Assembly (NCBI GenBank): GCA_004144185.1
Contig: SEFP01000002.1
Span: 558,001 to 622,000 of the forward strand
Direction of reading: 5' to 3'
Source of the DNA: Sphingobacteriales bacterium
GTDB lineage: Bacteria; Bacteroidota; Bacteroidia; Chitinophagales; Chitinophagaceae
Length of the DNA stretch: 64,000 nucleotides
The translations under genes were made by a program, and so were the position numbers. Below the pieces are notes generated by a model. The model ran no database searches. It saw only the letters and a list, made by a program, of their open reading frames with translations, and had not been told where the DNA came from. Shown here one piece after another: positions 7,756 to 17,083 of this stretch; position 1 is the stretch's first letter, and each line of letters opens with the position of its first letter.

Positions 7756-10700
7756 CGAATCAGGGTTATATCGCCTTTGTATTGCAGGGTTTGCCCCGTG
7801 GCACATTCGGCTTCAATAGAATAAACAAAGGCATCGGCAGGCAGCTTTTCGCTTTTCCAGGTGCCGTCCCAACCAGCGCTTTTATCGTTGATAGCGATGT
7901 TTTGCTTTTCAAACACCACCTCGCCCCAGCGATTGTAAATCCGGAAACTGCGAATCCGGCTCAGACCGTTTCCATGCGGATAAAACACATCATTTTCGCC
8001 ATCGTCGTTGGGCGTAAACGAGTTGGGAACAAACAGCTGAGACTCATTACAGTCGAGATAGACCGTTACCGAATCGCGGCCTTCGCAGCCTTTGTCGCTG
8101 ATACTGGTTACCGTGTAGGTAATGGTCCGGAGTGGCGAAGCGGTCGGCGTCGGACAATCGGCACAACTCAGTCCTTCTGTTGGGGTCCACTGAAACCGGC
8201 TCGCCTGGGTCGATTGCGCTACCAGTGTGGTAGACGAACCACTGATGAGCCGTACGCTGGGACCGGCATCTATCACCGGCAGCGGATACACTTCTACACG
8301 GGTGTATTGGGTATCCGGCAAACAGGAGCCCTGGCGAATGATGACGCGGTAGCGGGTCGTTGTATCCGGATGAATGACCGGGTTGGGAATCGTATCACTC
8401 GACATTTTGGTAGCCGGTGTCCAGAGATACCGGTTACCACCGCCCGCCCGCAGCAGTAAGAGGGTTTCCGCGCAGACGGCCGTATCGTTGCCGGCAAAGC
8501 CAGTTGTTTTGGTTTTGGTCCGCACCACCACCGCATCCGTATTCTGACATCCGTTGGTATCCGTTCCGGAAACCCGGTATTCGGTTGGCGTAACCGGTGA
8601 TGCATTCGGACTGGCACTCTGCGGATTATCCAGACTGCCCGTTGGCGACCATTCGTAGCGAATGCCGCCGGTAGCCTGCAACCGGACCGCGTCGCCCGGG
8701 CATACCGTTGTATCCGGACCGGCACTGATGGCCGGCAGACTGTTGACCAGAACCGTTTTGATCACCGTGTCTTTACAACCCGTGGTATTGGTCACAATCA
8801 GCTGAACGGAATAGGTTCCGGCTGCCCCCAGCGTGTACTGCGGATTGAGCGTATTCTGCACCACATTTCCCGGAAACCGCCATTGCTGCTGGCTCGTAGC
8901 TGAGAACAGACTCTGGCTGGCATCCGTAAACTGCACCGGCTTTCCGGAACAGGCAGTCTGTACGGTAAAATCGGCGGTAATTGCATCAATTTTGATGGTA
9001 TCGAGACTGGTATTACTGGTCGCACAGCCTTGTCCGTTAGAGATAATCAGCTTGGGTACATAGGTGCCCGGAGTCTGGTAGATATGCGTAACCGAATTTC
9101 CGGAAGCCGGCTGCGTCACACCGTCGGCAAAATCCCAGGTCAGCTGCGGCACCCCGCTGATTGCAGTGGTAAAGGTGACCGGAAACGGCGCGCAGCCTTT
9201 GGTAGCATTAGCAGTAAAGCCGCCGGCATAGCCGAATACCCGGATCATTTTCGACGCGGTATCGGTGCAGCCCTGTCCATCTATCGCAACAAGCGTAGCC
9301 GTGTACACCCCCGGACTGATATAACTGGTGCTGGCATTGGTCAGGGTAGACGAGAAGGTATTCCCGAATGTCCACTGATACGTGGCGGCCTGCTGGCTGG
9401 CATTGGTGAAGTTGACGACAAACGGTGGCGGGCAAACCGTCTGCGTGTCTGAAGCAGTAAACGCGGCAACCGGCCTGGTGATGCTGATGTAATTGGGCCG
9501 GGTACTGGTGTCTTTACAGCCCAGTGAGTCGGTTATAATAAGCCGTACCGTAAAAGTGCCGGTGGTGCGGTAGCGGTGTATCGGCAGCAGGGCCACACTG
9601 GTATCGCCATCGCCAAAACTCCAGCGCGAGGCCATCGGGTTGGACCCCAGGCTGCCGTTCTGGAACGTGACCGCAGTACCCGGGCATACCGTGGTATCCG
9701 ACACACTAAATGCAGCGATCGGTTTAAGCGCCCGTATAAAGTTGGGTTTCCGGATCGTGTCCACACAACCGACTTCATCAGTCACGGCCAGCAGTATGTT
9801 ATAGGTGCCCCGGTTGTATACGGTGGTGGCCGTTGGCGTGGTGCCCGTCAGCGTCTGTGTGTTACCGAAATCCCAATAGCGCGTTACAATCGATACGCCG
9901 GTTACATCCCTGCTGGAATCGGTGAAGGTTACATTCAGTGGGGCACAGCCCAAGGAATCGGAGACTTTGATGCGGGCGACAGGCCGGGCAACCAGTATAT
10001 AACTAGACTTGGTGAGGGAGTCTTTGCAGGCGTGGGCGTCTCGGATCACCAGTTTAATGCCCCAACGACCTTCGTTTGGAAACCGTTTTCCCAGCACACC
10101 GGTAGTAGCAGTATCTTCTACCCATCCGGAAGTCGTTTGATACGACCATTTCCAGGCCTGTACAGCTCCTCCGGTCAGGGTTCCGGAAAAAGTAACACTA
10201 TCGCCCCGGCAGATGGTGGTGTCATTGGCGGTAAAGCCCACGACACCTTTAAAGACGGTGACGTTTTTAGTTATAGAATCGGTGCAGCCATACGTCGTGT
10301 TGGTGGTCAGCAGTTTGACTGCGTATGTACCGAAGGTGGTGTAGGTATGCGACGGACTGGCGGTAGAGGCATAGGTACCATCACCAAAATCCCAGAAATA
10401 CGTCTGGGCACCCATCGCGAGCGGTTGCAGCCGGATTTTTAAAGGTGTGTCGCAGTTGTATACCACATTAAAGTCAGCATTGGGCGGATTGATGATGATC
10501 GGCGCGCTTTGTTCCGTATCGATGCATCCATTGTGAGAGGCTTTAAGCAGCACCCGGTATGAACCAGGCACTGAGTAGCTGTAAAAAGGCGATGCGGCGC
10601 CCGATACCCCGCCATCACCGAACGTCCACTCATAGCTATTGGCACCGGTAGAATTGTTGGTAAAGGAAATCTGCTGCTTTACACAGGCAGTAGACGGTGC

Positions 10701-12338
10701 ATAGGTAAACGAGGCCACCGGAGGGCGGCCGGCCCGGATAATAACGCTATCCTGGATGGTACATCCGTTGGCAGTTGTCATCGTTACGCGTACCAGGAAG
10801 GTACCGGTGTCTGTAAATACGTGCGACGGTGACGCAGCGGTACTGGTGATGCCCCCGCCAAAGTCCCAGAGCCAGCCGGTAACCGGTGAGGGGTACGGAT
10901 AGGGCACCCCCGGAGTGGACGCACCGGTGGTAGTAGACAGCGCGTTGGAAAACTGAACCGACAGCGGAATACACCCCTGCCTGACCGACGGGCGCAGGTC
11001 GGTCAGAATATTATAAATCCGAACGTTATTGGGATACAGAATACTCGCTACGCAGCCATTCACCGAGGTTGCAATCAGGGTATCGGTATACAACCCGAAG
11101 CTGTTGAACGTATGGGTAGGAATGGCCTGGGTGCTGGTGCCGCCATTGCCGAAAAGCCACAGATAGCTGGTACTTCCGGAGGAGGTATTGGTGTAGCTGA
11201 TCGTTGCCGGCGCGCTACAGGGAATTTGTGGGCTGTTGGTAAACGAAGCAACCGGCAGCGGTGCAATCTGTACATTTTGTGTAATGGTATCCTTGCAACC
11301 ATTGACCGATGTTGCAATCAGCGTAACCGGGAATGTTCCGGCCACACTGAAGAACGGCGTAGGCGAACCCTGCGTCGAAACGCTGGGCGTAGCGTTGGGA
11401 CCAAATGTCCATTCCACCGAGGTACTGGCCGGGTTGGTCAGGTCTGTAAACGACACATTACTTCCTACGCAACCGATCGTGGGAACCATGCTAAAGGCGG
11501 CATTCACTGTCGTTGTGTTCACCAGATCCGCCTTGCGCTCGGTATCGCTGCATCCGTTGGCGTCGGTTACAATCAGCCGGACACTGTAAGGCCCCACACC
11601 GGTGTAGGTATGCGTTGGATTGACCGTGGTACTGGTGCTGCCATCCCCGAAGTTCCATTGATAACTATAGGGTGCCACACCATTGCTGGCCGATCCGGTA
11701 AACGAGACCGAATGCGACCCACTGTTACAAAACTGGGAGTTGGTATTGGTAAAGGCCGCATCCGGCTTTTGAAACACCCGAATCTGGCCCGGACGGGAGG
11801 CGGTGGCAATGCAACCGTTGCTGTTGGTGACCCGCAGTGAAACCGTATAGGTTCCGGAACTGCCGTAGACCTGTGTGGCATTTTGCGTGGTAGCCGTGCC
11901 ACTGTTGCCGAAACTCCACAGGTAGGTGCCGGCACCGGGGGCATTTAGGGTACTGGTACCGGTAAACGCCACGGCCAGCGGCGGACAGCCATCGGAGTCA
12001 TTGACCGTCCAGGTGACGGCCGGGTTGGGATAAACGGTGATAAAACCAGTAACCGTTTTCGTATTGCTGCTCCCGCCGGGATTGGTAGCCGTCAGGGTGA
12101 CTGTATACTGTCCGGGCTGCGTATAGGTTGTACTTGGATTTTGCAATACCGATGTGGCACTGTTGCCAAAGTTCCAGCTCCAGGTCGTGCCGCTGCCGGT
12201 TCCGGAAGAGGTATTGCTAAACTGCACCACCAGCGGAGCACAGCCCTGCACACCGGTAGCCGTAAAGTTGGCCACGGGTGGCTGCGCCAGTCCGGAATAC
12301 GGAAGCAGCAGTAAAACAAGGTAAAAAACCAAACGCAT
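7752..12338 (-). CDS. Giant PKD-repeat surface protein with gliding-motility C-terminal domain
   Basis: 1528 residues. A signal peptide (MRLVFYLVLLLLPYSGLAQ) is followed by about 14 PKD-type repeats of roughly 85-95 residues, each with a Gly-Cys near its start and a W.FG(D/N)G core, then three shorter AGPDTTVCPGD-type Ig-like modules (from about residue 1190). The last ~90 residues are a CHU_C/gliding-motility-associated domain (LFVPNSFTPNDDGENDVF, IYNRWGEVVFE, WDGTWKSEKLPADAFVY). That is a type B T9SS sorting signal. It is predicted to be secreted through T9SS and displayed as an adhesin. The PKD repeats are well diverged at DNA level, so this is not a young tandem array. Confidence 0.94.
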   Translation of the reverse strand: MRLVFYLVLLLLPYSGLAQPPVANFTATGVQGCAPLVVQFSNTSSGTGSGTTWSWNFGNSATSVLQNPSTTYTQPGQYTVTLTATNPGGSSNTKTVTGFITVYPNPAVTWTVNDSDGCPPLAVAFTGTSTLNAPGAGTYLWSFGNSGTATTQNATQVYGSSGTYTVSLRVTNSNGCIATASRPGQIRVFQKPDAAFTNTNSQFCNSGSHSVSFTGSASNGVAPYSYQWNFGDGSTSTTVNPTHTYTGVGPYSVRLIVTDANGCSDTERKADLVNTTTVNAAFSMVPTIGCVGSNVSFTDLTNPASTSVEWTFGPNATPSVSTQGSPTPFFSVAGTFPVTLIATSVNGCKDTITQNVQIAPLPVASFTNSPQIPCSAPATISYTNTSSGSTSYLWLFGNGGTSTQAIPTHTFNSFGLYTDTLIATSVNGCVASILYPNNVRIYNILTDLRPSVRQGCIPLSVQFSNALSTTTGASTPGVPYPYPSPVTGWLWDFGGGITSTAASPSHVFTDTGTFLVRVTMTTANGCTIQDSVIIRAGRPPVASFTYAPSTACVKQQISFTNNSTGANSYEWTFGDGGVSGAASPFYSYSVPGSYRVLLKASHNGCIDTEQSAPIIINPPNADFNVVYNCDTPLKIRLQPLAMGAQTYFWDFGDGTYASTASPSHTYTTFGTYAVKLLTTNTTYGCTDSITKNVTVFKGVVGFTANDTTICRGDSVTFSGTLTGGAVQAWKWSYQTTSGWVEDTATTGVLGKRFPNEGRWGIKLVIRDAHACKDSLTKSSYILVARPVARIKVSDSLGCAPLNVTFTDSSRDVTGVSIVTRYWDFGNTQTLTGTTPTATTVYNRGTYNILLAVTDEVGCVDTIRKPNFIRALKPIAAFSVSDTTVCPGTAVTFQNGSLGSNPMASRWSFGDGDTSVALLPIHRYRTTGTFTVRLIITDSLGCKDTSTRPNYISITRPVAAFTASDTQTVCPPPFVVNFTNASQQAATYQWTFGNTFSSTLTNASTSYISPGVYTATLVAIDGQGCTDTASKMIRVFGYAGGFTANATKGCAPFPVTFTTAISGVPQLTWDFADGVTQPASGNSVTHIYQTPGTYVPKLIISNGQGCATSNTSLDTIKIDAITADFTVQTACSGKPVQFTDASQSLFSATSQQQWRFPGNVVQNTLNPQYTLGAAGTYSVQLIVTNTTGCKDTVIKTVLVNSLPAISAGPDTTVCPGDAVRLQATGGIRYEWSPTGSLDNPQSASPNASPVTPTEYRVSGTDTNGCQNTDAVVVRTKTKTTGFAGNDTAVCAETLLLLRAGGGNRYLWTPATKMSSDTIPNPVIHPDTTTRYRVIIRQGSCLPDTQYTRVEVYPLPVIDAGPSVRLISGSSTTLVAQSTQASRFQWTPTEGLSCADCPTPTASPLRTITYTVTSISDKGCEGRDSVTVYLDCNESQLFVPNSFTPNDDGENDVFYPHGNGLSRIRSFRIYNRWGEVVFEKQNIAINDKSAGWDGTWKSEKLPADAFVYSIEAECATGQTLQYKGDITLIR

Positions 12339-12594
12339 AAAAACTATTTAAATAATATAATACTAAAGGCTTCTGGCAAGTTAGCAAAAACTTAAAGCAT
12401 TCCCTTCATTTAGTTAAACACGCTCACGAATAACGTACACGAATCCAAGATATTATTAATTTTTTTAAGCTATATATCGGATGCATTCCGGCATTTTCCG
12501 GACCGCACTCAACCCTGCCGGCTCTTTGCTGTTTCTAGTTCATTCTCTACATAACGGTTGTGTTTAAGCAGCCGTGTTCTCTTGTTTATTTACT
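12339..12594. promoter_or_regulatory. Divergent intergenic region, PKD adhesin / AAA ATPase
   Basis: About 255 AT-rich bases between two divergent starts, so it must hold promoters for both. The block next to the adhesin gene (12339-12480) is especially A/T-rich. I found no exact TAnnTTTG box on either side at a usual distance. Confidence 0.45.
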
Positions 12595-14136
12595 ATGCAC
12601 GCTCCTATTCCTGATATTCAAACCCTAGGTGCACTCCGCGCCACTGGTTACACCACCCGCTCCGTTAAAGAAGAAGTCCGCCAGAATCTGATTCAGTCTA
12701 TCAAAGCCAAAAAGCAGCCGTTCCAGACGGTACTCGGCTATGAAGACACGGTGGTGCCCGATGTAGAACGTGCCTTGTTGTCCCGCCACAACATTCTATT
12801 TCTGGGCCTGCGTGGGCAGGCCAAAACCCGGATGGCACGCGAAATGACGCATCTGCTGGATGAGTGGATTCCCGTGATTGATGGTTCCGACATTAATGAC
12901 GATCCGATGCAGCCGATTTCGGCTTTTGGAAAACGGATGCTGGCCGAAAAAGGAGACGATACTCCCATCCGCTGGGTGCACCGGAGTGAACGCTACAGCG
13001 AGAAGCTGGCAACGCCGGATGTATCGGTAGCGGATCTGATTGGTGATATCGATCCGATCAAAGCGGCCAATCTGCGCATCGCGCTTTCGGATGATCAGGC
13101 GCTGCATTACGGGATTATTCCGCGCTCTAACCGGGGCATCTTCGTGATCAACGAACTGCCGGATTTGCAGGCCCGCATTCAGGTTGCCTTGTTCAATATT
13201 TTGCAGGAAGGCGATATCCAGATCCGGGGCTTTAAACTGCGGATGCCGCTGGATATTCTGTTTGTTTTTACCGCCAATCCGGAAGATTACACCAACCGGG
13301 GATCGATTGTTACGCCACTGAAAGACCGAATTGAAAGCCAGATTATCACCCACTATCCCAAGACAGTGGATATTTCCAGGGCCATTACGGCGCAGGAAGC
13401 CGCGATTCTTCCGGAACAGGATGCGCTGGTAACAGTTCCGGATTTGTTGAAAGTGTTGGTGGAAGAACTGGCGATGCAGGCCCGCAAAAGTGAGTATGTA
13501 GATCAGAAAAGCGGTGTTTCAGCCCGTCTCACCATCTCAGCCTACGAAAATCTGGTCAGTGCAGCCGAACGGCGGGCACTCCGGGAAGGGTCTTCGGCTA
13601 CCATGGCCCGTATTGCCGATTTTTCGGGTGTGGTCAGTTCCGTTACCGGCAAGATTGAACTCGTTTATGAAGGTGAGGTTGAAGGTCCGGCGTCGGTTGC
13701 TCAGCGGTTGCTTGGATTGGCCATCCGGGCGGTATTTGTGGACTATTTTCCGGACCCGGCGTCTTTCAAAAAAGGCGGTAAGCAACCCAAAGGCCGTCCG
13801 GAAGCCAAAGCAAAGGGAAGTCCGTATGCACCGGTCATCGACTGGTTCGGACAAGGCAATGAATTGATGCTGCCGGCTGATGCGCCGGATACCGTGTATC
13901 GCGAAAAACTGATGGGTGTGGGTGGCCTGTATGCCGCGGTAAAAGGATTTTATCCGCAGGCTGATGAGGCACAGACGGCGCTGCTGATGGAGTTTATGCT
14001 GCATGCCCTGTCTGAATTCTCATTGATTGCGCGGCGCAATGCCGATACCGGCAGCTATGCCTTTGGCGACCTGCTCTCCGGAATGCTGAACATGAATTTT
14101 GACGATCTGGACGATAACGGAGAGGAAGATTATTAA
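12595..14136 (+). CDS. MoxR/magnesium-chelatase-like AAA+ ATPase
   Basis: 513 residues from the ATG at 12595 (an upstream in-frame start at 12574 would add 7 residues without similarity). The P-loop is FLGLRGQAKTRMA (about residue 73), the Walker B region is GIFVINELPDL (about 184), and sensor 1 is FTANPEDYTNRG (about 224), followed by LKDRIESQI, all matching magnesium-chelatase subunit I-like AAA+ proteins. The NELPDL form of Walker B appears normal for this subfamily. Members usually act with a VWA-domain partner; none is encoded here. Its substrate is unknown. Confidence 0.88.
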   Translation: MHAPIPDIQTLGALRATGYTTRSVKEEVRQNLIQSIKAKKQPFQTVLGYEDTVVPDVERALLSRHNILFLGLRGQAKTRMAREMTHLLDEWIPVIDGSDINDDPMQPISAFGKRMLAEKGDDTPIRWVHRSERYSEKLATPDVSVADLIGDIDPIKAANLRIALSDDQALHYGIIPRSNRGIFVINELPDLQARIQVALFNILQEGDIQIRGFKLRMPLDILFVFTANPEDYTNRGSIVTPLKDRIESQIITHYPKTVDISRAITAQEAAILPEQDALVTVPDLLKVLVEELAMQARKSEYVDQKSGVSARLTISAYENLVSAAERRALREGSSATMARIADFSGVVSSVTGKIELVYEGEVEGPASVAQRLLGLAIRAVFVDYFPDPASFKKGGKQPKGRPEAKAKGSPYAPVIDWFGQGNELMLPADAPDTVYREKLMGVGGLYAAVKGFYPQADEAQTALLMEFMLHALSEFSLIARRNADTGSYAFGDLLSGMLNMNFDDLDDNGEEDY

Positions 14137-14172
14137 AATCTTCCTCTTTTGTTTTTTATTTTAAAATAAAAT

Positions 14173-14180
14173 TACTTTTG
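14173..14180 (+). promoter_or_regulatory. Promoter box TACTTTTG upstream of the NYN-CSD gene
   Basis: Exact match to the Bacteroidota -7 consensus TAnnTTTG, in an AT-rich setting, with a TTTTG about 22 nt upstream as a possible -33 element. If used, the transcript has a leader of about 175 nt, unusually long for this window and reminiscent of the long leaders of cold-shock mRNAs. Confidence 0.5.
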
Positions 14181-14362
14181 CAACGTTCCAGACCGTTTCT
14201 GACAGGTAGTAGTAGGTACGTATTCTTTAATAAAGTTGGTTAGCTTATGGGGTATTTAAATGCTTATTACTGAATTTGACTGTGTCCTGTTTTAAAAACC
14301 CCACCTTCCGGAATCCCCTCAAATAGTATTCATTTTTAGTTTTTTTCCTCTACAGCTGAGTT

Positions 14363-15364
14363 ATGCAATCTACATCCCGCACAACCCGCATTGGCGTCTT
14401 TTATGACGGCAATTATTTAATGCATGTGTCGCGCTATTACAATTATGTTCATGACCGTAAAGCCCGCATCTCGATTTCCGGACTACACAATTTTATCCGG
14501 CAGCGGGTATCTGATTCGGACGGCGTCGCCTATGAATTGTGCCCGATCGTAGATGCGCATTATTTCCGGGGTCGCCTCGGCGCCTATGAAACCGCCCAAC
14601 GCGAAAAGCAACTCTTGTATGAGCGGGTATTTGATGATATCCTGACCAATGAAGGGGTTACGACCCACTACCTGCCAATCCGTATTTTCGGTACCTCCCG
14701 TTCTGAAAGCAACACCGAAGTCTGGTTGTCGCTGGAAGCGTATGAACTGACCCTCCACAAGCGTTTCGACGTGGTGGTCCTGATTGCCTCTGACGGCGAT
14801 TATGCCCCGCTGGTGCGCAAGCTCAATACCCTGGGGACGCGGGTGATGCTCGTTCACTGGGAGTTTTCCTATGTGGATGATCTGGGCCGCGAGCGTGTGT
14901 CGCAAACCTCCCGCGATCTGGTGGCGGAATCGGCCTATCCGATTGCCATGCATACACTCATCGACGAAGCCATTGAAGGCGAAGACGGAACCATCGATGC
15001 GCTGTTTGTGCCGAAGAAAGAAGACCGGACCTATGTGCCGGGCCGCCGCTACGAAGCCGACGCCGAAATCACCTATTCCGCAACCAACGCGCCTACTTAT
15101 AACAATGAGGCGTACGCCGCCGCTGGTGGCGTTTACAATGCCTCTACACCAGTCAGTGACAGTGCCATCCGGAAATCCGGTACAGTCAAAGCGCTGAAAG
15201 ATGGCTATGGCTTTATCAGCAGTTACCCGCGCGATGCCTTCTTCTACCATACGGCCCTGACCAATACCGATTTTGCGCAGCTTCAGGTCGGAGATAACGT
15301 CGAGTACAGCGAAGAAACACTGAATGATGGCCGGGTCGTTGCCAAGGACATCACCGTCGTTTAA
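14363..15364 (+). CDS. NYN-domain RNase-like protein fused to a cold-shock domain
   Basis: 333 residues. Residues 8-190 form a NYN/LabA-like PIN-fold domain: IGVFYDGNYLMH near 9 (first acidic residue), NTEVWLSLEAYEL near 119, VVVLIASDGDYAPLVRKLNTLG near 137 (catalytic acidic cluster SDGDY). A linker rich in Ala, Tyr and Asn follows (about 205-265). The last 65 residues are a cold-shock OB-fold: SGTVKALKDGYGFISS, DAFFYHTAL, LQVGDNVEYSEETLNDGRVVAKDI. NYN domains are linked to RNA cleavage and CSDs bind single-stranded RNA, so an RNA-processing enzyme is the best inference. Confidence 0.88.
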   Translation: MQSTSRTTRIGVFYDGNYLMHVSRYYNYVHDRKARISISGLHNFIRQRVSDSDGVAYELCPIVDAHYFRGRLGAYETAQREKQLLYERVFDDILTNEGVTTHYLPIRIFGTSRSESNTEVWLSLEAYELTLHKRFDVVVLIASDGDYAPLVRKLNTLGTRVMLVHWEFSYVDDLGRERVSQTSRDLVAESAYPIAMHTLIDEAIEGEDGTIDALFVPKKEDRTYVPGRRYEADAEITYSATNAPTYNNEAYAAAGGVYNASTPVSDSAIRKSGTVKALKDGYGFISSYPRDAFFYHTALTNTDFAQLQVGDNVEYSEETLNDGRVVAKDITVV

Positions 15365-15387
15365 TCATTCCGGAAATGATCTTATCC

Positions 15388-15419
15388 GAAAAAGACGTCC
15401 GATCCCGGGCGTCTTTTTC
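15388..15419 (+). terminator. Terminator of the NYN-CSD gene
   Basis: GAAAAAGACG (15388-15397) pairs with CGTCTTTTTC (15410-15419), 24 nt after the stop codon. Confidence 0.85.
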
Positions 15420-15439
15420 AATTGAAAACAGCTGAAGCA

Positions 15440-15832
15440 ATGGATCTGACCTCCGAAGTCCAGTGGCGCACCAGCCGGTCGGGCGGTAAAGGCGGCCAAA
15501 ACGTCAATAAAGTCGAAACGGCAGTCGAAGCCCTTTGGGCCATCTCCACTAGCACCCTGCTGCGTGACGACCAGAAACAGTGGCTCCAGGAGCAGTTACA
15601 CAGCCGGATTAATAAGGAAGGCCAGGTGGCCGTGCGGGCCAGTAACAGTCGCTCGCAGCTGGAGAACAAAGCGCTGGCGTTGGAAAAGCTGCATCAGTTG
15701 GTTGAAGCCGCCCTTTACATCCCCAAGAAAAGGAAAGCCACTAAACCCAGCAAGGCAGCAAAAGAGCGGCGGTTGCAATCCAAACGGCAGAACGCCTTCC
15801 GGAAAGCCCAGCGACGGGGAGACGACCTCTGA
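15440..15832 (+). CDS. arfB: Alternative ribosome-rescue factor ArfB (YaeJ family)
   Basis: 130 residues. It hydrolyses peptidyl-tRNA on stalled ribosomes lacking a stop codon. The peptidyl-hydrolase loop SRSGGKGGQNVNK (GGQ at residues 18-20) sits at the extreme N-terminus with no codon-recognition domain, which separates ArfB from full release factors. The Lys/Arg-rich C-terminal tail (KKRKATKPSKAAKERR and following) is the part known in E. coli to enter the mRNA channel. The ATG at 15440 is preferred over a TTG at 15422 because it places the motif as in homologues. Confidence 0.95.
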   Translation: MDLTSEVQWRTSRSGGKGGQNVNKVETAVEALWAISTSTLLRDDQKQWLQEQLHSRINKEGQVAVRASNSRSQLENKALALEKLHQLVEAALYIPKKRKATKPSKAAKERRLQSKRQNAFRKAQRRGDDL

Positions 15833-15855
15833 TTTCTATTCCGGAAAGATTTGGC

Positions 15856-16938
15856 TTACCGCTGATCGAAGTCGACGGCGACCACCGGAGTCCGCGGGTG
15901 ACTCTGGCAGGTTAGGACGAATCCTTTGGCGATTTCGTCTTTTTCCAGTCCGTAGCTCAGCTCCATCTCCACTTCGCCTTCGATCAGTCGGGCACGACAA
16001 GTGGCACAAACCCCGCCCTTGCAGGCATACGGCAAGTCGGCACCGGCTTTCAATGCCGCATCCAGAATGCTGTCGCCGCCGTAGGCCAGTTCCAATTCCG
16101 TAGTGCTGCCGTCGAGCGTGATCCGGACCCGGCTTTTAGCTTCGGCTGCTTCCTGCGTTAATGTGGACGGCGCTTTTTTCCGGAGTGCCGCTGCGCCGGT
16201 AGCAGTGAAGAGTTCAAAGTGAATCCGGTCTTCCGGAACCCCTGCGTCGGCCAGCGCATCCCGCACCGACAAAATCATTTCCTCCGGTCCGCAGATAAAC
16301 GCCTCGTCAATCGTATTGGGGGGCACCAGACGCTCCATAAACGCAGCCGCTTTGGCACCATCAATGCGACCGCTAAACAGCGGCACATCCATGGCCTCGC
16401 GACTGAGCACGTGGTAGATGCGCAACCGCTGCATAAAGGCATTCTTCAGTCCTTCAAGGGTTTCCCGGAATAAGATGCTGCCACGGGTCCGGTTGCCGTA
16501 AATCAGCGTACAGGTGCTGTCGGGTTCGGTTTGCAGAATCTGGGTAAGAAGCGACAGTACCGGTGTGATTCCGGAGCCGGCGGCAATAGCGAGGTAGTGC
16601 TTGTGGGCTTTCTGGGGATGCCGCACGGTAAAGCGCCCATCAGGAGCCATGACTTCAAGTACATCCCCCTTCTTCAGTTCGGTATTGGCCCAGGTCGAGA
16701 ATTTACCATCTGCCACCTGTTTGATCGCTACCCGCAGTTCGCCCGATGCCGGCGCACTGCAAATTGAATATGAGCGACGCACTTCCTCCCCATCGATGGT
16801 CGTACGCACCGTCAGGTACTGACCGGCTTTGAACGGAAAGGCTGCCGCTGCTTCCGGTGTCAGATCGAAGGCAACAGATACACAATCGGACAGTTCGCGG
16901 CGGACATCGAGAATAGGAAGCGGATAAAAACGGGCCAT
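15856..16938 (-). CDS. PaaE-like ferredoxin-NAD(P)H reductase with 2Fe-2S domain
   Basis: 360 residues in three domains: FAD binding (RSYSICSAP, about residue 75), NAD(P)H binding (AIAAGSGITPVLSLL near 138; FICGPEEMI near 235) and a C-terminal plant-type 2Fe-2S ferredoxin (PYACKGGVCATCR and a distal Cys in VLTCQSHP). The layout matches PaaE, the reductase of phenylacetyl-CoA epoxidase, and related hydroxylase reductases. No other paa gene is present here, so the partner oxygenase is unknown. The start at 16938 (MARFYPLP) is chosen because the upstream residues do not fit. Confidence 0.85.
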   Translation of the reverse strand: MARFYPLPILDVRRELSDCVSVAFDLTPEAAAAFPFKAGQYLTVRTTIDGEEVRRSYSICSAPASGELRVAIKQVADGKFSTWANTELKKGDVLEVMAPDGRFTVRHPQKAHKHYLAIAAGSGITPVLSLLTQILQTEPDSTCTLIYGNRTRGSILFRETLEGLKNAFMQRLRIYHVLSREAMDVPLFSGRIDGAKAAAFMERLVPPNTIDEAFICGPEEMILSVRDALADAGVPEDRIHFELFTATGAAALRKKAPSTLTQEAAEAKSRVRITLDGSTTELELAYGGDSILDAALKAGADLPYACKGGVCATCRARLIEGEVEMELSYGLEKDEIAKGFVLTCQSHPRTPVVAVDFDQR

Positions 16939-17066
16939 GAATGGTATAGAAGGAGTAGAAGTCGTGTACAGACGTTTTTTACAGCAGCAAAAAAGCAATC
17001 TGAATCCGGAAACGCGAAAATACGGCGGCTGACGCTCCTGTGACGAAGGCAGTCTGCCCGAAGCGG

Positions 17067-17074
17067 TATTTTTG
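17067..17074 (+). promoter_or_regulatory. Promoter box TATTTTTG of the M28 peptidase gene
   Basis: Exact TAnnTTTG, continuing GCAGCCG. The box ends only 9 nt before the ATG at 17084, so the transcript would have almost no leader. Confidence 0.6.
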
Positions 17075-17083
17075 CAGCCGCTT

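Noticed and set aside
7752-12338. Recent tandem DNA repeat array in the PKD gene
   Set aside because: The repeats share only scattered protein motifs; their DNA is well diverged, so no recombination-prone array is seen.
12595-14136. Asn in place of the Walker B Asp as a sign of an inactive ATPase
   Set aside because: The NELPDL form is, as far as I recall, normal for this magnesium-chelatase-like subfamily and the Glu is retained.
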